A stretch of 64,000 bases of DNA from Celerinatantimonas yamalensis (GTDB taxonomy: Bacteria > Pseudomonadota > Gammaproteobacteria > Enterobacterales > Celerinatantimonadaceae). Position 1 is the stretch's first letter. Every line of letters starts with the position of its first letter. The notes beneath the pieces are model-generated. The model was not told the origin of the DNA. It saw only the letters and a program-made list of their open reading frames with translations, and made no database searches. The stretch covers positions 1 through 64,000 of the forward strand of contig NZ_JBEQCT010000004.1 of the NCBI RefSeq assembly GCF_046054155.1, in the 5' to 3' direction. Below, in pieces: positions 1 to 8,984 of this stretch. Made by a program: the position numbers and the translations under genes.

Positions 1-732
1 ACGTACCATGCCACCCACCAACCGCCGTACCCCTTGCCGGCCCATAAAACCCGCACGGTGCTGCGCACCGAGACGCATCAGGGGCAAGGGTATAACGAAC
101 TGCGCTTTGAAGACCAAGCGCACGAAGAAGAAATCTTTGTGCATGCGCAAAAGGACTTCAACAGCCACATTGAGAACGACCGCAAGGCTGAGATAGGGCA
201 AGACAATCATCTGACGGTGGCCCGCCATCAGTTCAGCCACATCAAGGGCGATGAACACAATCGTGTGGACGGGGAAAGCCGGGTGCATGTCCGGGGCATG
301 CAAACCCAGTATGTTGAGCAGTCGCTGCACATGAAGCAGGGGCAATCGATGGTAGTACAAGCGGGCCAAGACATTCACCTCAAATCGGGCGGTCGGATGG
401 TGTTAGAAAGCGCTTCAGAAATCACCGTCAAAGCCGGTGGCAGCTTTGTGAAAGTGGATGCGTCAGGGGTGTCTCTGGTGGGCCCTGCGATTAACTTAAA
501 CTCAGGGGGCAGTGCCGGCAGTGGTAGTGGCTATGCGGGCAAAATTGCAACCTTACCCAAAGGGGTAACCAAACCTGATGCTCCAGATGAAGCATTGATC
601 ACGAATGTACAAGCAACTCAAACAGGGGCTAATCCACTGTTAAAAAATCAGCAAATAGATGCTTTAACTGGTAATGAACCGGTGTGTGAGCAATGTAAAG
701 CCGACGAACCATCTGAGTCACATGAATCATGA
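1..732 (+). CDS. vgrG: VgrG (TssI) T6SS spike tip protein, C-terminal part
   Basis: The reading frame is open from base 1, so this is the 3' end of a gene that starts outside the window. The 243 visible residues hold the end of the gp5-like beta-helix spike: repeated short strands such as EIGQDNHLTVARHQ and AGQDIHLKSGGRMVLESA, then VKAGGSFVKVDASGVSLVGP, the typical close of a VgrG beta-helix. VgrG trimers cap the Hcp tube of the type VI secretion system and carry effectors into target cells. After the helix comes a roughly 65-residue Gly/Ser-rich and then polar tail ending near CEQCKADE; no enzymatic C-terminal domain is visible, so the protein should deliver a separate cargo. Its TGA stop overlaps the ATG of the following adaptor gene (ATGA), which argues for translational coupling with the adaptor and effector. 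Family assignment is firm; full length and N-terminal features cannot be judged. Confidence 0.93.
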   Translation, partial: TYHATHQPPYPLPAHKTRTVLRTETHQGQGYNELRFEDQAHEEEIFVHAQKDFNSHIENDRKAEIGQDNHLTVARHQFSHIKGDEHNRVDGESRVHVRGMQTQYVEQSLHMKQGQSMVVQAGQDIHLKSGGRMVLESASEITVKAGGSFVKVDASGVSLVGPAINLNSGGSAGSGSGYAGKIATLPKGVTKPDAPDEALITNVQATQTGANPLLKNQQIDALTGNEPVCEQCKADEPSESHES

Positions 733-1598
733 GTTATGATATTCCCTATATGATGGTGCCGCCTGAACAGGTTCTCTATCTATTAGTGGATGGGGGGCAA
801 GTGAGCTCATTGGCCGAGCAGCTCTATAACCTTGATGGCCCATTGGCGCTCGAGGCCATCTATATGTTTGAGCCGTATGATGAGCTAAGAGCCGTCTCGC
901 CTTATATCATTCAAGCCATTCCATCTGTTCAGCAGTGGTTTTTTGCATTAGAGCAACCCACGGCTGGTTATTTTGTGAGCTCATCTAGCTCGCTGGCCGA
1001 TCTGGCCGACCACTTTCGTCAGTTCATTAAAGTGTATCCACCCTATGGCAGTGTCGCCTTTTTCAAAATGGCACACTCAGAGGCTGCATGGGTACTTTTT
1101 AACGATCAAGTGGCATCATTCTGGTTGTCAATTGAGCATGTCTGGGTGCCCACTCGTTTTGGGCTTCAAGAGATGGATTCGCCATTTAAAGCCAAAGCTT
1201 TTGCTGATACCGCGCAAGCGACTCTCACAGACTGGCTGATTATTGACGAATCGCAGTGGCAGCAATTGGGTTTGATTGTTTGGCGCAATACCTTAGATAG
1301 TATTCATCAGCATGTTACGCAGTGGTTTGCTAAGCGCTTAAGCTCGCAAGAAGACCCCCAAGCGTGGCTAGCTGAGCATGCACAAGTGGCTTATAAACGA
1401 GGTTTTTGCACTGAAAGTGATCTGCTCATGTACTTTAATATTATCGGCCTTTTAGGTGAGTCTGCCGTCACCCATGAACAAGCTTACCCCGATATTTTCC
1501 AACTTCTGACCGAGCCTTCTGCCCGTTCGCCATCACAGCGTGTGGATGAGGCGGAACTATTAGCAGAAAAATATGCCAACCAGGATCTGTCTGTATGA
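729..1598 (+). CDS. DUF4123 T6SS effector adaptor/chaperone
   Basis: A 289-residue protein of the DUF4123 family, the adaptors (Tap/TEC, VasW in Vibrio cholerae) that load a cognate effector onto a VgrG tip. The N-terminal part shows the usual pattern: a short hydrophobic strand (VLYLLVDGG), then LYNLDGPLALEAIYMFEPYDEL, and a PYGSVAFFK/WLSIEHVWVPTRF section typical of the family. No signal peptide or membrane segment is visible, consistent with a cytoplasmic chaperone. The start ATG overlaps the vgrG stop, and its own TGA overlaps the ATG of the large effector gene, so vgrG, adaptor and effector are stitched together by 4-bp ATGA overlaps. The order VgrG-DUF4123-VasX-like-immunity is the same logic as V. 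cholerae vgrG-vasW-vasX-tsiV2. Family assignment comes from sequence pattern and context; its partner is inferred from position. Confidence 0.88.
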   Translation: MSYDIPYMMVPPEQVLYLLVDGGQVSSLAEQLYNLDGPLALEAIYMFEPYDELRAVSPYIIQAIPSVQQWFFALEQPTAGYFVSSSSSLADLADHFRQFIKVYPPYGSVAFFKMAHSEAAWVLFNDQVASFWLSIEHVWVPTRFGLQEMDSPFKAKAFADTAQATLTDWLIIDESQWQQLGLIVWRNTLDSIHQHVTQWFAKRLSSQEDPQAWLAEHAQVAYKRGFCTESDLLMYFNIIGLLGESAVTHEQAYPDIFQLLTEPSARSPSQRVDEAELLAEKYANQDLSV

Positions 1599-4500
1599 GT
1601 GAAATGTTGAAATCCCCGCAACGGGACGCTGCTAAAGCAGGTAAACAAAGTGATGCAAAATCAGCCAGTAAGCAGTGTAAATTAAAATCAGGGACTATTT
1701 CGATAGTTCCTGTTCGCTATGCACTTGATGATGTTGACCCTAAAAAAGAGTTGCCGTGCAACCCCCTTCCAAAAAGCGAGCACTGGCATCCACCGTTTAA
1801 ACTCACTCAATCGCATTACACATTGCGCCAACTGCGGGATGGCTGGCTGTACGTTTACAGCAACAACCATAAAACGTTGCAAGAATATCAGGTAAGCGGG
1901 ATTCATTTAGCTCCGGCACAATGGGGAAGTGGCCAACCGGCGGATACTCAGGCGGGTAAACCCTATTTTCAACATTCGGTCCAAGACACCTTGTTTATAG
2001 CTTTTGCCCACCAACGCTGGAGTCAACGCCTCTGTGAGCAAATGCTCTCAAGCGTTAATGCCCGTCACAAGTGGATGCGTCAGCTTAACTTGTCGCATTA
2101 CCACACCACTATGGAGCATCAGCATGTCGCCGATATCAGCCTGCTCGGTGCGCGTGTCGCCGATATTAGTACCACTCAAGCACCCGTTGCACCCGATGCG
2201 TTTAGCAACACCTGTACACCACTTGATAATCATCATATTCCCAAAAAAACGAGCCGTGCCAGTGAGCGTTTTAATTTAGTTGCCGCCAAACCGGCGCACA
2301 AAGAGGCGACCTACATCGCCCAGTTAAACACCCAAGGCAAACAAACGACCCAAAATGCCGTATTTATCGCTCTTGATGATGTACTTGCGGATACCACGGA
2401 TGACTTTTTGTTGTTATTCCGTGATTGGATGGAAAAAGAGATCATCCTCAAGGATGAAAAAAACCGACAAAAATTACAAATGGCCGATATTGCCCGTAGC
2501 CTAGGACGGGTCAGGCTACCCGAAGATAAATTACCGACTATGGTAAAAACAGATCCATCACTGCAAATCGATTTTGAAAATGATCTTACAGAATATCTTC
2601 TGCTTGCTAATCAATATAACTGGGGCGTCACCGACGAAGAAGTTACCCAACACACGGCTCAAGTCCTTTCTAAAAAAAGTGATCCCGGCGCATCTATTTT
2701 TGAAATCGCCAATCGAGCATTTTATAGGAGATTTTTGGAAAAAAATAAAAAAATTAAGAGCTATTGGAAATATCAACCGACAGACAATGATAAAACGTTA
2801 GCAAAAAATATTGACAAATATGAAGGTGAAGTACGTTGGGATGACCTGGATAAATTTCTAAAAGAGATACTTAAAAAACTGAATGGGTATGATAAAAAAA
2901 TAGAGAATCGTTGTGTAGAATTTCTCTCTACATTACACCAACTAGGGCTCGAGCCAGAATCTTTTGGTATTGATAATCAGCAAGTGAATGGGCAAGTTTA
3001 CTTAGTTACACTTTTTTACCCATTTTTAATGGGGCTCATTAACGTCGCAAATAGTGATGCGGTAAAAAAACAGCTAAGAGATGAGCTATCGCTAGATGAT
3101 CCCAAAAACCTATTAGCACTGGCCCCAATGGGGTTCTCTTACAACGTGGCTCAGGCACTGCGCAGCAATACAACCAATGCTTCAAACTTTCTCAATGTTT
3201 CGAGCATGCTTATGCTTGCTGGGCGGATTGCTGATTGGAACTCTTTAATTGATAATCCGAATATCACCCAGCAAAACTGGTTTAAAGCACTCATTGAGCC
3301 AACTCAAAATATTATTATTGCTTTTCGAAATGCGGCGATACATTCAGCGGGTCAAATGATCAATTCAATATTTGATCTACTATTTCCTATTCAATCCAAA
3401 CCCTGGAACACACCCGAATCAATTGTTTATAATTTGAAATTTGTATATTCAAAATTGATCACAACACCGCTAAAGGATGGACTGAAGTTTTCTAAAAACT
3501 TTCAAAATGAAATTGAAAAAACGAGCGAAACATTACAAGAGCTATATAAAGAGAGATATGATCGCTTTGGCATTAAGCACGGTAAGGTTGTTCCTGTCCC
3601 CGCAGACATTCAAAAGAGTAAAGGCCTGATATTAGACGGTGCCATTGCATCGGTTAAAACAGAAGGGATTATATTAGCCAATAACGAGTATGCACAAGCT
3701 GCTCGCAGCGCTGTTATTGCTAAATTAAATCGAGTCCAAAATAAAGCAACTGAAAGTTGGCATAATATTGAAGGACTCAGTGGTCTGATTGCTCTTTTAA
3801 ACGTAGTCAACCTATCTATAACATTGGGTTCCATTAAAGAGATCTGGCAAAAAGATGACAGCCTCGCGCATTGGGACTTTGCCGCGCAGCTAACCGCAAC
3901 CTCAAGTTGGACAATATCAGCTGTCGCCGATGTATTTAAAAATAAAAGTGCGAAAGTAGTAAACACATTGATTACAGATGAAACATTAAAACAACCCTTA
4001 CTTCGATTCATAGGGTTTTCATCAGAGGTTATAGGACAAAATCTTAAGGATCTTGTACTTCGACGATTTATCAAAGCCACTATGATATTTTCACTATTTG
4101 GTTTTGTCGCATCCGTTACAGAAGGGCTGGATAGTGGCCGATCCGCTTTTGACTCAAGTCATTCTGAGGGGGTACGGGTACTTTATGGGATTAAGACTTT
4201 TTCATTAGCTGCCGATATCGGTATCTTTGGCGTACAGTCGCTAAATTTATTTTTTAAACAAGGTTCAACTGTACTAGACACAATTCTTAATCCAGCCGCA
4301 TGGATTGGCACTACATTATTTTGGGCTGGGGTTGTTTATCTAGTTGTTACAGTATTAATATACCTCTTTAAGAGGAGTGATCTACAAAAATGGCTAGCAG
4401 AATCCTATTGGGGGACCAATAGAGAGAGTGACTGGAATTTTGAGAACGCTATGCGGCAACTTCTAGCCATGATACAGACGCCTAAAATAGCATGTAATCC

Positions 4501-5068
4501 AAAGTTACCTCTGCCATCAAATATTCGAGAGGAACTATATAAGTCAAACGTTAAGGATGGTGGATATGGATTGATTAAATCAAACTACCATTTTCAAGTG
4601 ACTATTGATTTCTCATGTCTTCCACAACAAACAAAAGAAGTGGGATTAAAAATTATATGTGCCAATAAAAACAATCTAAATAAATCCACTGAATATTACT
4701 TAAAGGGGAAATCTTTAAAGGATACCTCAAAAGTCGTCGATGAAAGTAAGGGGAAATGGCAGGTTATCAAACAAGAAAAAAATAACATAGACATTTATCG
4801 CTACACAATCGATTTTATTGGGGTTCAAACCGCTACCGATAATGACATATTTTTATCAAATTATATATCAGTTTGGGTTGCAATTCCTGCCTATATCGAT
4901 AATGAGATTGAGTATATTTATTATAATTCAGATTTCACAATAACATCTTACAAGTCAGAACAGTCGAAAAATATGACAAAGATGGATGAGAGTGGGATAA
5001 AACGTTTAACCAATCGCCAATTACCCAAATTTATACCCTTAAGAGGCATTAGTCATGGAATTATCTAA
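1595..5068 (+). CDS. VasX-like pore-forming T6SS effector
   Basis: A 1157-residue protein resembling V. cholerae VasX, a colicin-like toxin that the T6SS injects to permeabilise the inner membrane. The first ~330 residues match the VasX N-terminal region (SIVPVRYALDD, then HYTLRQLRDGWLYVYSNN). The middle (about 330-620) is charged and helical. The C-terminal half carries several hydrophobic segments: about residues 730-747, 762-782, 825-845, 865-887 and the longest at about 898-927. This pattern suits a membrane-inserting domain. About 220 hydrophilic, strand-rich residues follow. It overlaps the adaptor gene by 4 bp and the first immunity gene by 14 bp, so toxin and antidote are translationally coupled. 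The body is AT-rich with runs of AAA codons, unlike the vgrG part, which suggests a transferred cargo cassette. A pore-forming role is inferred from family and membrane segments; no enzymatic motif is seen. Confidence 0.85.
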   Translation: MSEMLKSPQRDAAKAGKQSDAKSASKQCKLKSGTISIVPVRYALDDVDPKKELPCNPLPKSEHWHPPFKLTQSHYTLRQLRDGWLYVYSNNHKTLQEYQVSGIHLAPAQWGSGQPADTQAGKPYFQHSVQDTLFIAFAHQRWSQRLCEQMLSSVNARHKWMRQLNLSHYHTTMEHQHVADISLLGARVADISTTQAPVAPDAFSNTCTPLDNHHIPKKTSRASERFNLVAAKPAHKEATYIAQLNTQGKQTTQNAVFIALDDVLADTTDDFLLLFRDWMEKEIILKDEKNRQKLQMADIARSLGRVRLPEDKLPTMVKTDPSLQIDFENDLTEYLLLANQYNWGVTDEEVTQHTAQVLSKKSDPGASIFEIANRAFYRRFLEKNKKIKSYWKYQPTDNDKTLAKNIDKYEGEVRWDDLDKFLKEILKKLNGYDKKIENRCVEFLSTLHQLGLEPESFGIDNQQVNGQVYLVTLFYPFLMGLINVANSDAVKKQLRDELSLDDPKNLLALAPMGFSYNVAQALRSNTTNASNFLNVSSMLMLAGRIADWNSLIDNPNITQQNWFKALIEPTQNIIIAFRNAAIHSAGQMINSIFDLLFPIQSKPWNTPESIVYNLKFVYSKLITTPLKDGLKFSKNFQNEIEKTSETLQELYKERYDRFGIKHGKVVPVPADIQKSKGLILDGAIASVKTEGIILANNEYAQAARSAVIAKLNRVQNKATESWHNIEGLSGLIALLNVVNLSITLGSIKEIWQKDDSLAHWDFAAQLTATSSWTISAVADVFKNKSAKVVNTLITDETLKQPLLRFIGFSSEVIGQNLKDLVLRRFIKATMIFSLFGFVASVTEGLDSGRSAFDSSHSEGVRVLYGIKTFSLAADIGIFGVQSLNLFFKQGSTVLDTILNPAAWIGTTLFWAGVVYLVVTVLIYLFKRSDLQKWLAESYWGTNRESDWNFENAMRQLLAMIQTPKIACNPKLPLPSNIREELYKSNVKDGGYGLIKSNYHFQVTIDFSCLPQQTKEVGLKIICANKNNLNKSTEYYLKGKSLKDTSKVVDESKGKWQVIKQEKNNIDIYRYTIDFIGVQTATDNDIFLSNYISVWVAIPAYIDNEIEYIYYNSDFTITSYKSEQSKNMTKMDESGIKRLTNRQLPKFIPLRGISHGII

Positions 5069-5819
5069 AAAAGTCGCACGAGAAAAAGATAAGCCCTACT
5101 ATGAACAAGCGAAAGTTTCACCGACCATTTATGCGTGGGAAGTGATGGTGCCCTATTTACCTCGTTGGATAAGAGCCGCAATGTCTTTATTTGCAATACT
5201 CGTTATTCCAGTAGCAACAACATTATTCGGTGATAATTGGTTTCTATCATTCCTGCTTTTTATATTTTCTCTACCTATTGCTTGGCTCTGTTACTATGTA
5301 ATCAGTGCCGATTATCACTATCAATACCGCTTAACTGAGTATGGTATTGAGTGCAGTTGGTATCAAAAAGTGCCCAAAATTGCCTATAGCATCGATAAGT
5401 TTTTTGGCTTTATTGCAGCGCCGGTGTGCCTGATTGCTATCGTTGTGGTCGGGCCTTTAGCGCTAGTGGGTGCCGGCGGTTTTGCACTGATGGCATTAAA
5501 AGGTAAGCCTCGAACACCTGGGAAAACTGAAGACTTTATTGCCATCCATTCAGAGTTAAAGTATCTCTTTTTTTATGACCGAGAATATCGACGAATGTTT
5601 TTAATCGCTGATCCAGATTTTTTTACATATGGCTATTATTTTTATTGTGGAAGTTTTTTAGACGATTTAAAGAAATATATTCTCCCATATTATAATCAAT
5701 ATGAATATTATGAGGTGGATGATGATAAAGAAATGCTCGGGCATTCTCGGTATATAGAAGCTCAAAAATCGGCTCGAAAGATAAAAGCGAATGACCCTTC
5801 AATTCCAGAATATTACTGA
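5055..5819 (+). CDS. Effector immunity membrane protein, copy 1
   Basis: 254 residues, probable immunity protein against the VasX-like effector, placed where TsiV2 sits in V. cholerae. It starts inside the effector gene, with SD-like AAGAGG eight bases before the ATG. Visible plan, shared by all five copies: a hydrophilic N-terminus with KPYYEQAKVSPTIYAWEV; two membrane segments at about residues 40-80; a cytoplasmic-looking YHYQYRLTEYGIE block; a long hydrophobic stretch at about 115-146 (FFGFIAAPVCLIAIVVVGP); then a Tyr/Phe-rich C-terminal domain ending in KANDPSIPEYY. An inner-membrane location fits neutralising a pore former. This copy is the only one coupled to the toxin gene. It has its own version of the C-terminal domain (about residues 175-240), different from copies 2-4 and nearer to copy 5. 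Immunity function is inferred from position and topology, not from a catalytic motif. Confidence 0.75.
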   Translation: MELSKKVAREKDKPYYEQAKVSPTIYAWEVMVPYLPRWIRAAMSLFAILVIPVATTLFGDNWFLSFLLFIFSLPIAWLCYYVISADYHYQYRLTEYGIECSWYQKVPKIAYSIDKFFGFIAAPVCLIAIVVVGPLALVGAGGFALMALKGKPRTPGKTEDFIAIHSELKYLFFYDREYRRMFLIADPDFFTYGYYFYCGSFLDDLKKYILPYYNQYEYYEVDDDKEMLGHSRYIEAQKSARKIKANDPSIPEYY

Positions 5820-6068
5820 ACATTGCTAATGATCGCTTTGATTTCTAATTTATTACTTTCATTGGCATTATCAAAGCGATAATGATGAATATCGTAAATT
5901 AAAGCGCACCTCATCAGAGGGATAATTCAGTATTGATCCAAACAAAAAGTTTAATATCATTATGGGGAGCTATTAGTGGCTCGGCCATGGAATACTTTAT
6001 CAAGAAAGCAATTCAGTATTGATTTAAAAATGACGTCAATAGCACATATATTGTATAGAGAATGAGTC
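5820..6068 (+). repeat. Immunity-array spacer 1 with hairpin and promoter-like block
   Basis: First unit of a spacer repeated behind each immunity gene. It opens with an 11-bp perfect inverted repeat ATCGCTTTGAT / ATCAAAGCGAT (5832-5842 and 5870-5880, 27-base loop), without a following T-run, so it is not a classical terminator. Two direct repeats CAGTATTGAT lie at 5928-5937 and 6014-6023. The last ~45 bases are nearly invariant between copies: the palindrome TGACGTCA (6031-6038), then TATATT (6047-6052) and TATAGA (6054-6059) before the next ATG. That block could be a promoter giving each later copy its own transcription start; the exact -10/-35 pair is uncertain. Confidence 0.75.
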
Positions 6069-6830
6069 ATGGAATTATCTAAAAAATTCGTACGAGAAAA
6101 AGATAAGCCCTATTATGAACAAGCGAAAGTCTCACCGACCATTTATGCGTGGGAAGTGATAGTACCTAGTGAACCGCGTTGGATGACGGTCACAATGACT
6201 TCATTCGCACTATTTGCGTTCCCTGTTGGATCGTTATTAGGCGGTAATTGGCTCATATCACTCGGGATTTTTATATTTTCTCTACCTCTCGGCTGGCTCA
6301 GTTACTATGTGCTTGGTGCCGATTATCACTATCAATACCGTTTAACTGAGTATGGTATTGAGTACAGTTGGTATCAAAAAGTTCCCAAAATTGCCTATAG
6401 CATCGATAAGTTTTTTGGCTTTATTGCCGTACCCGTATGCCTGATTGCTATTGTTGTGGTCGGGCCTTTAGCGCTAGTGGGTGCCGGTGGTTTTGCACTC
6501 ATGGCATTAAAAGGTAAGCCTCGAACACCTGGGAAAACTGAAGACTTTATTGCCATCCATTCAGAGTTAAATTATCTCTTTTTTTATGACCAAGAAGAGA
6601 ATCGTATATCTTTAATGTCTAATCCATGGTTTCTGACGTATAGTTATAAAGTATATTGTGGTAATCATTTAAATGATATAAAAGAAATAATTTTCCCTTT
6701 ATATAGAGATTATCAGTATTACGAAATAAATAAATATAAAGAAATTTTTCAGCATCCTCGTTTTATAGAAGCAGCAAAAGCTGGTCAGACAATAAAGAAA
6801 AACGATCCTTCAATTCCAGAATTTTACTAA
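6069..6830 (+). CDS. Effector immunity membrane protein, copy 2
   Basis: 253 residues, paralogue of copy 1 with the same layout of two N-terminal membrane segments, a conserved central hydrophobic stretch and a Tyr-rich C-terminal domain. It differs from its neighbours chiefly at about residues 33-82 (SEPRWMTVTMTSFALFAFPV), the membrane hairpin. From about residue 123 to the end it is identical to copy 3, including the last domain (DQEENRISLMSNPWF to KKNDPSIPEFY). It is preceded by the array spacer with its promoter-like block rather than by coding sequence, so it probably has its own promoter as well as read-through from the toxin operon. Its role as immunity protein is inferred from its relationship to copy 1. 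Confidence 0.72.
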   Translation: MELSKKFVREKDKPYYEQAKVSPTIYAWEVIVPSEPRWMTVTMTSFALFAFPVGSLLGGNWLISLGIFIFSLPLGWLSYYVLGADYHYQYRLTEYGIEYSWYQKVPKIAYSIDKFFGFIAVPVCLIAIVVVGPLALVGAGGFALMALKGKPRTPGKTEDFIAIHSELNYLFFYDQEENRISLMSNPWFLTYSYKVYCGNHLNDIKEIIFPLYRDYQYYEINKYKEIFQHPRFIEAAKAGQTIKKNDPSIPEFY

Positions 6831-7069
6831 TAATCGCTTTGATTTCTAATTTATTACTTTCATTGGCATTATCAAAGCGATAATGATGAATATCGTAAAC
6901 TAAAGCGCACCTCATCAGAGGGATAATTCAGTATTGATCCAAACAAAAAGTTTAATCTCATTATGGGGAGCTATTAATGGCTCAGCCATGAAGTAATTTA
7001 TCAAGAAAGCAACTCAGGATTGATTTAAAAATGACGTCAATAGCACATATATTGTATAGAGAATGAGTC
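6831..7069 (+). repeat. Immunity-array spacer 2
   Basis: 239-base copy of the array spacer, almost identical to spacer 3. The inverted repeat arms are at 6833-6843 and 6871-6881. The internal direct repeats are at 6929-6938 (CAGTATTGAT) and 7015-7024 (CAGGATTGAT, one change). The 3' block with TGACGTCA, TATATT and TATAGA is intact. Together with the gene it forms a duplication unit of 1001 bases. Confidence 0.75.
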
Positions 7070-7831
7070 ATGAAGTTATCTAAAAAAGTCGCACGAGAAA
7101 AAGATAAGCCCTACTATGAACAAGCGAAAGTTTCACCGACCATTTATGCGTGGGAAGTGATGGTGCCAACAGCACCTTATTGGTTTAGAGCTGGAATATC
7201 ATTATTCGCATTATTTGCATTTCCCGTTGGCTCATTATTAGGCGATGATTGGGTGGCATCACTTGGGCTTTTTATCTTATGTCTGCCTGTCGGCTGGCTC
7301 AGTTACTATGTAATCAGTGCCGATTATCATTATCAATACCGCCTAACCGAGTATGGTATTGAGTACAGTTGGTATCAAAAAGTGCCCCAAATTGCCTATA
7401 GTATCGATAAGTTTTTTGGCTTTATTGCAGCGCCGGTGTGCCTGATTGCTATCGTTGTGGTCGGGCCTTTAGCGCTAGTGGGTGCCGGTGGTTTTGCACT
7501 GATGGCATTAAAAGGTAAGCCTCGAACACCTGGGAAAACTGAAGACTTTATTGCCATCCATTCAGAGTTAAACTATCTCTTTTTTTATGACCAAGAAGAG
7601 AATCGTATATCTTTAATGTCTAATCCATGGTTCCTGACGTATAGTTATAAAGTATATTGTGGTAATCATTTAAATGATATAAAAGAAATAATTTTCCCTT
7701 TATATAGAGATTATCAGTATTACGAAATAAATAAATATAAAGAAATTTTTCAGCATCCTCGTTTTATAGAAGCAGCAAAAGCTGGTCAGACAATAAAGAA
7801 AAACGATCCTTCAATTCCAGAATTTTACTAA
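7070..7831 (+). CDS. Effector immunity membrane protein, copy 3
   Basis: 253 residues. Residues 1-145 are identical to copy 4, and the C-terminal half is identical to copy 2, so it reads as the product of a recent 1001-bp tandem duplication followed by exchange between neighbours. It begins MKLSKK where copies 1, 2 and 5 begin MELSKK. The membrane hairpin (about 37-82, including PYWFRAGISLFALFAFPVG) is of a different type from copies 1, 2 and 5. No signal peptide is evident; the N-terminus is hydrophilic. Immunity role is inferred from family and location. Confidence 0.72.
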   Translation: MKLSKKVAREKDKPYYEQAKVSPTIYAWEVMVPTAPYWFRAGISLFALFAFPVGSLLGDDWVASLGLFILCLPVGWLSYYVISADYHYQYRLTEYGIEYSWYQKVPQIAYSIDKFFGFIAAPVCLIAIVVVGPLALVGAGGFALMALKGKPRTPGKTEDFIAIHSELNYLFFYDQEENRISLMSNPWFLTYSYKVYCGNHLNDIKEIIFPLYRDYQYYEINKYKEIFQHPRFIEAAKAGQTIKKNDPSIPEFY

Positions 7832-8070
7832 TAATCGCTTTGATTTCTAATTTATTACTTTCATTGGCATTATCAAAGCGATAATGATGAATATCGTAAA
7901 CTAAAGCGCACCTCATCAGAGGGATAATTCAGTATTGATCCAAACAAAAAGTTTAATCTCATTATGGGGAGCTATTAATGGCTCAGCCATGAAGTAATTT
8001 ATCAAGAAAGCAACTCAGGATTGATTTAAAAATGACGTCAATAGCACATATATTGTATAGAGAATGAGTC
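7832..8070 (+). repeat. Immunity-array spacer 3
   Basis: 239-base spacer, essentially a copy of spacer 2. Inverted repeat arms at 7834-7844 and 7872-7882, with the conserved TGACGTCA/TATATT/TATAGA block directly before the next start codon. No open reading frame of note lies within it. Confidence 0.75.
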
Positions 8071-8832
8071 ATGAAGTTATCTAAAAAAGTCGCACGAGAA
8101 AAAGATAAGCCCTACTATGAACAAGCGAAAGTTTCACCGACCATTTATGCGTGGGAAGTGATGGTGCCAACAGCACCTTATTGGTTTAGAGCTGGAATAT
8201 CATTATTCGCATTATTTGCATTTCCCGTTGGCTCATTATTAGGCGATGATTGGGTGGCATCACTTGGGCTTTTTATCTTATGTCTGCCTGTCGGCTGGCT
8301 CAGTTACTATGTAATCAGTGCCGATTATCATTATCAATACCGCCTAACCGAGTATGGTATTGAGTACAGTTGGTATCAAAAAGTGCCCCAAATTGCCTAT
8401 AGTATCGATAAGTTTTTTGGCTTTATTGCAGCGCCGGTGTGCCTGATTGCTATCGTTGTGGTCGGGCCTTTAGCGCTAGTGGGTGCCGGTGGCTTTGCAC
8501 TAATGGGCTTGGTAGGCAAACCACGAATACCTGAAAAGAAAAGAAAATTTATTGCCATCCATTCAGAGTTAAAGTATCTCTTTTTTTATGACCAAGAAGA
8601 GAATCGTATATCTTTAATGTCTAATCCATGGTTTCTGACGTATAGTTATAAAGTATATTGTGGTAATCATTTAAATGACATAAAAGAAATCATTTTCCCT
8701 TTATATAGAGATTATCAGTATTACGAAATAAATAAATATAAAGAAATTTTTCAGCATCCTCGTTTTATAGAAGCGCGAGAAGCTGGTCAAACAATAAAGA
8801 AAAATGACCCTTCAATTCCAGAACTTTACTAA
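8071..8832 (+). CDS. Effector immunity membrane protein, copy 4 (mosaic)
   Basis: 253 residues with a clear mosaic structure. Residues 1-145 are identical to copy 3. Residues 146-174 (GLVGKPRIPEKKRKF onward) match copy 5 instead of the ALKGKPRTPGKTEDF version of copies 1-3. From about 175 the C-terminal domain returns to the copy 2/3 type, with small changes (AREAGQ, ending PELY). This is what gene conversion between neighbouring copies would leave. Topology is as in the other copies. Immunity function is inferred. Confidence 0.72.
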   Translation: MKLSKKVAREKDKPYYEQAKVSPTIYAWEVMVPTAPYWFRAGISLFALFAFPVGSLLGDDWVASLGLFILCLPVGWLSYYVISADYHYQYRLTEYGIEYSWYQKVPQIAYSIDKFFGFIAAPVCLIAIVVVGPLALVGAGGFALMGLVGKPRIPEKKRKFIAIHSELKYLFFYDQEENRISLMSNPWFLTYSYKVYCGNHLNDIKEIIFPLYRDYQYYEINKYKEIFQHPRFIEAREAGQTIKKNDPSIPELY

Positions 8833-8984
8833 TGATCGCTTTGATTTCTAATTTATTACTTTCATTGGCATTATCAAAGCGATAATGATGAATATCGTAA
8901 ATCATAACGGATCTGTCAAAGGGACAACTCAGTATTGATTTAAAAATGACGTCAATAGCACATATATTGTATAGAGAATGAGTC
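8833..8984 (+). repeat. Immunity-array spacer 4, internally deleted
   Basis: A 152-base version of the spacer. The inverted repeat (8835-8845 / 8873-8883) and the 3' promoter-like block are kept, but about 87 bases between them are missing and only one CAGTATTGAT (8930-8939) remains. In the long spacers the two CAGTATTGAT-like repeats are 86 bases apart, so the gap fits a deletion between short direct repeats. Confidence 0.75.

Noticed and set aside
5987..6022. Short frame MEYFIKKAIQY in spacer 1, resembling the immunity protein start
   Set aside because: Only 11 codons and broken in spacers 2 and 3 by an early TAA; at most a decayed start region.
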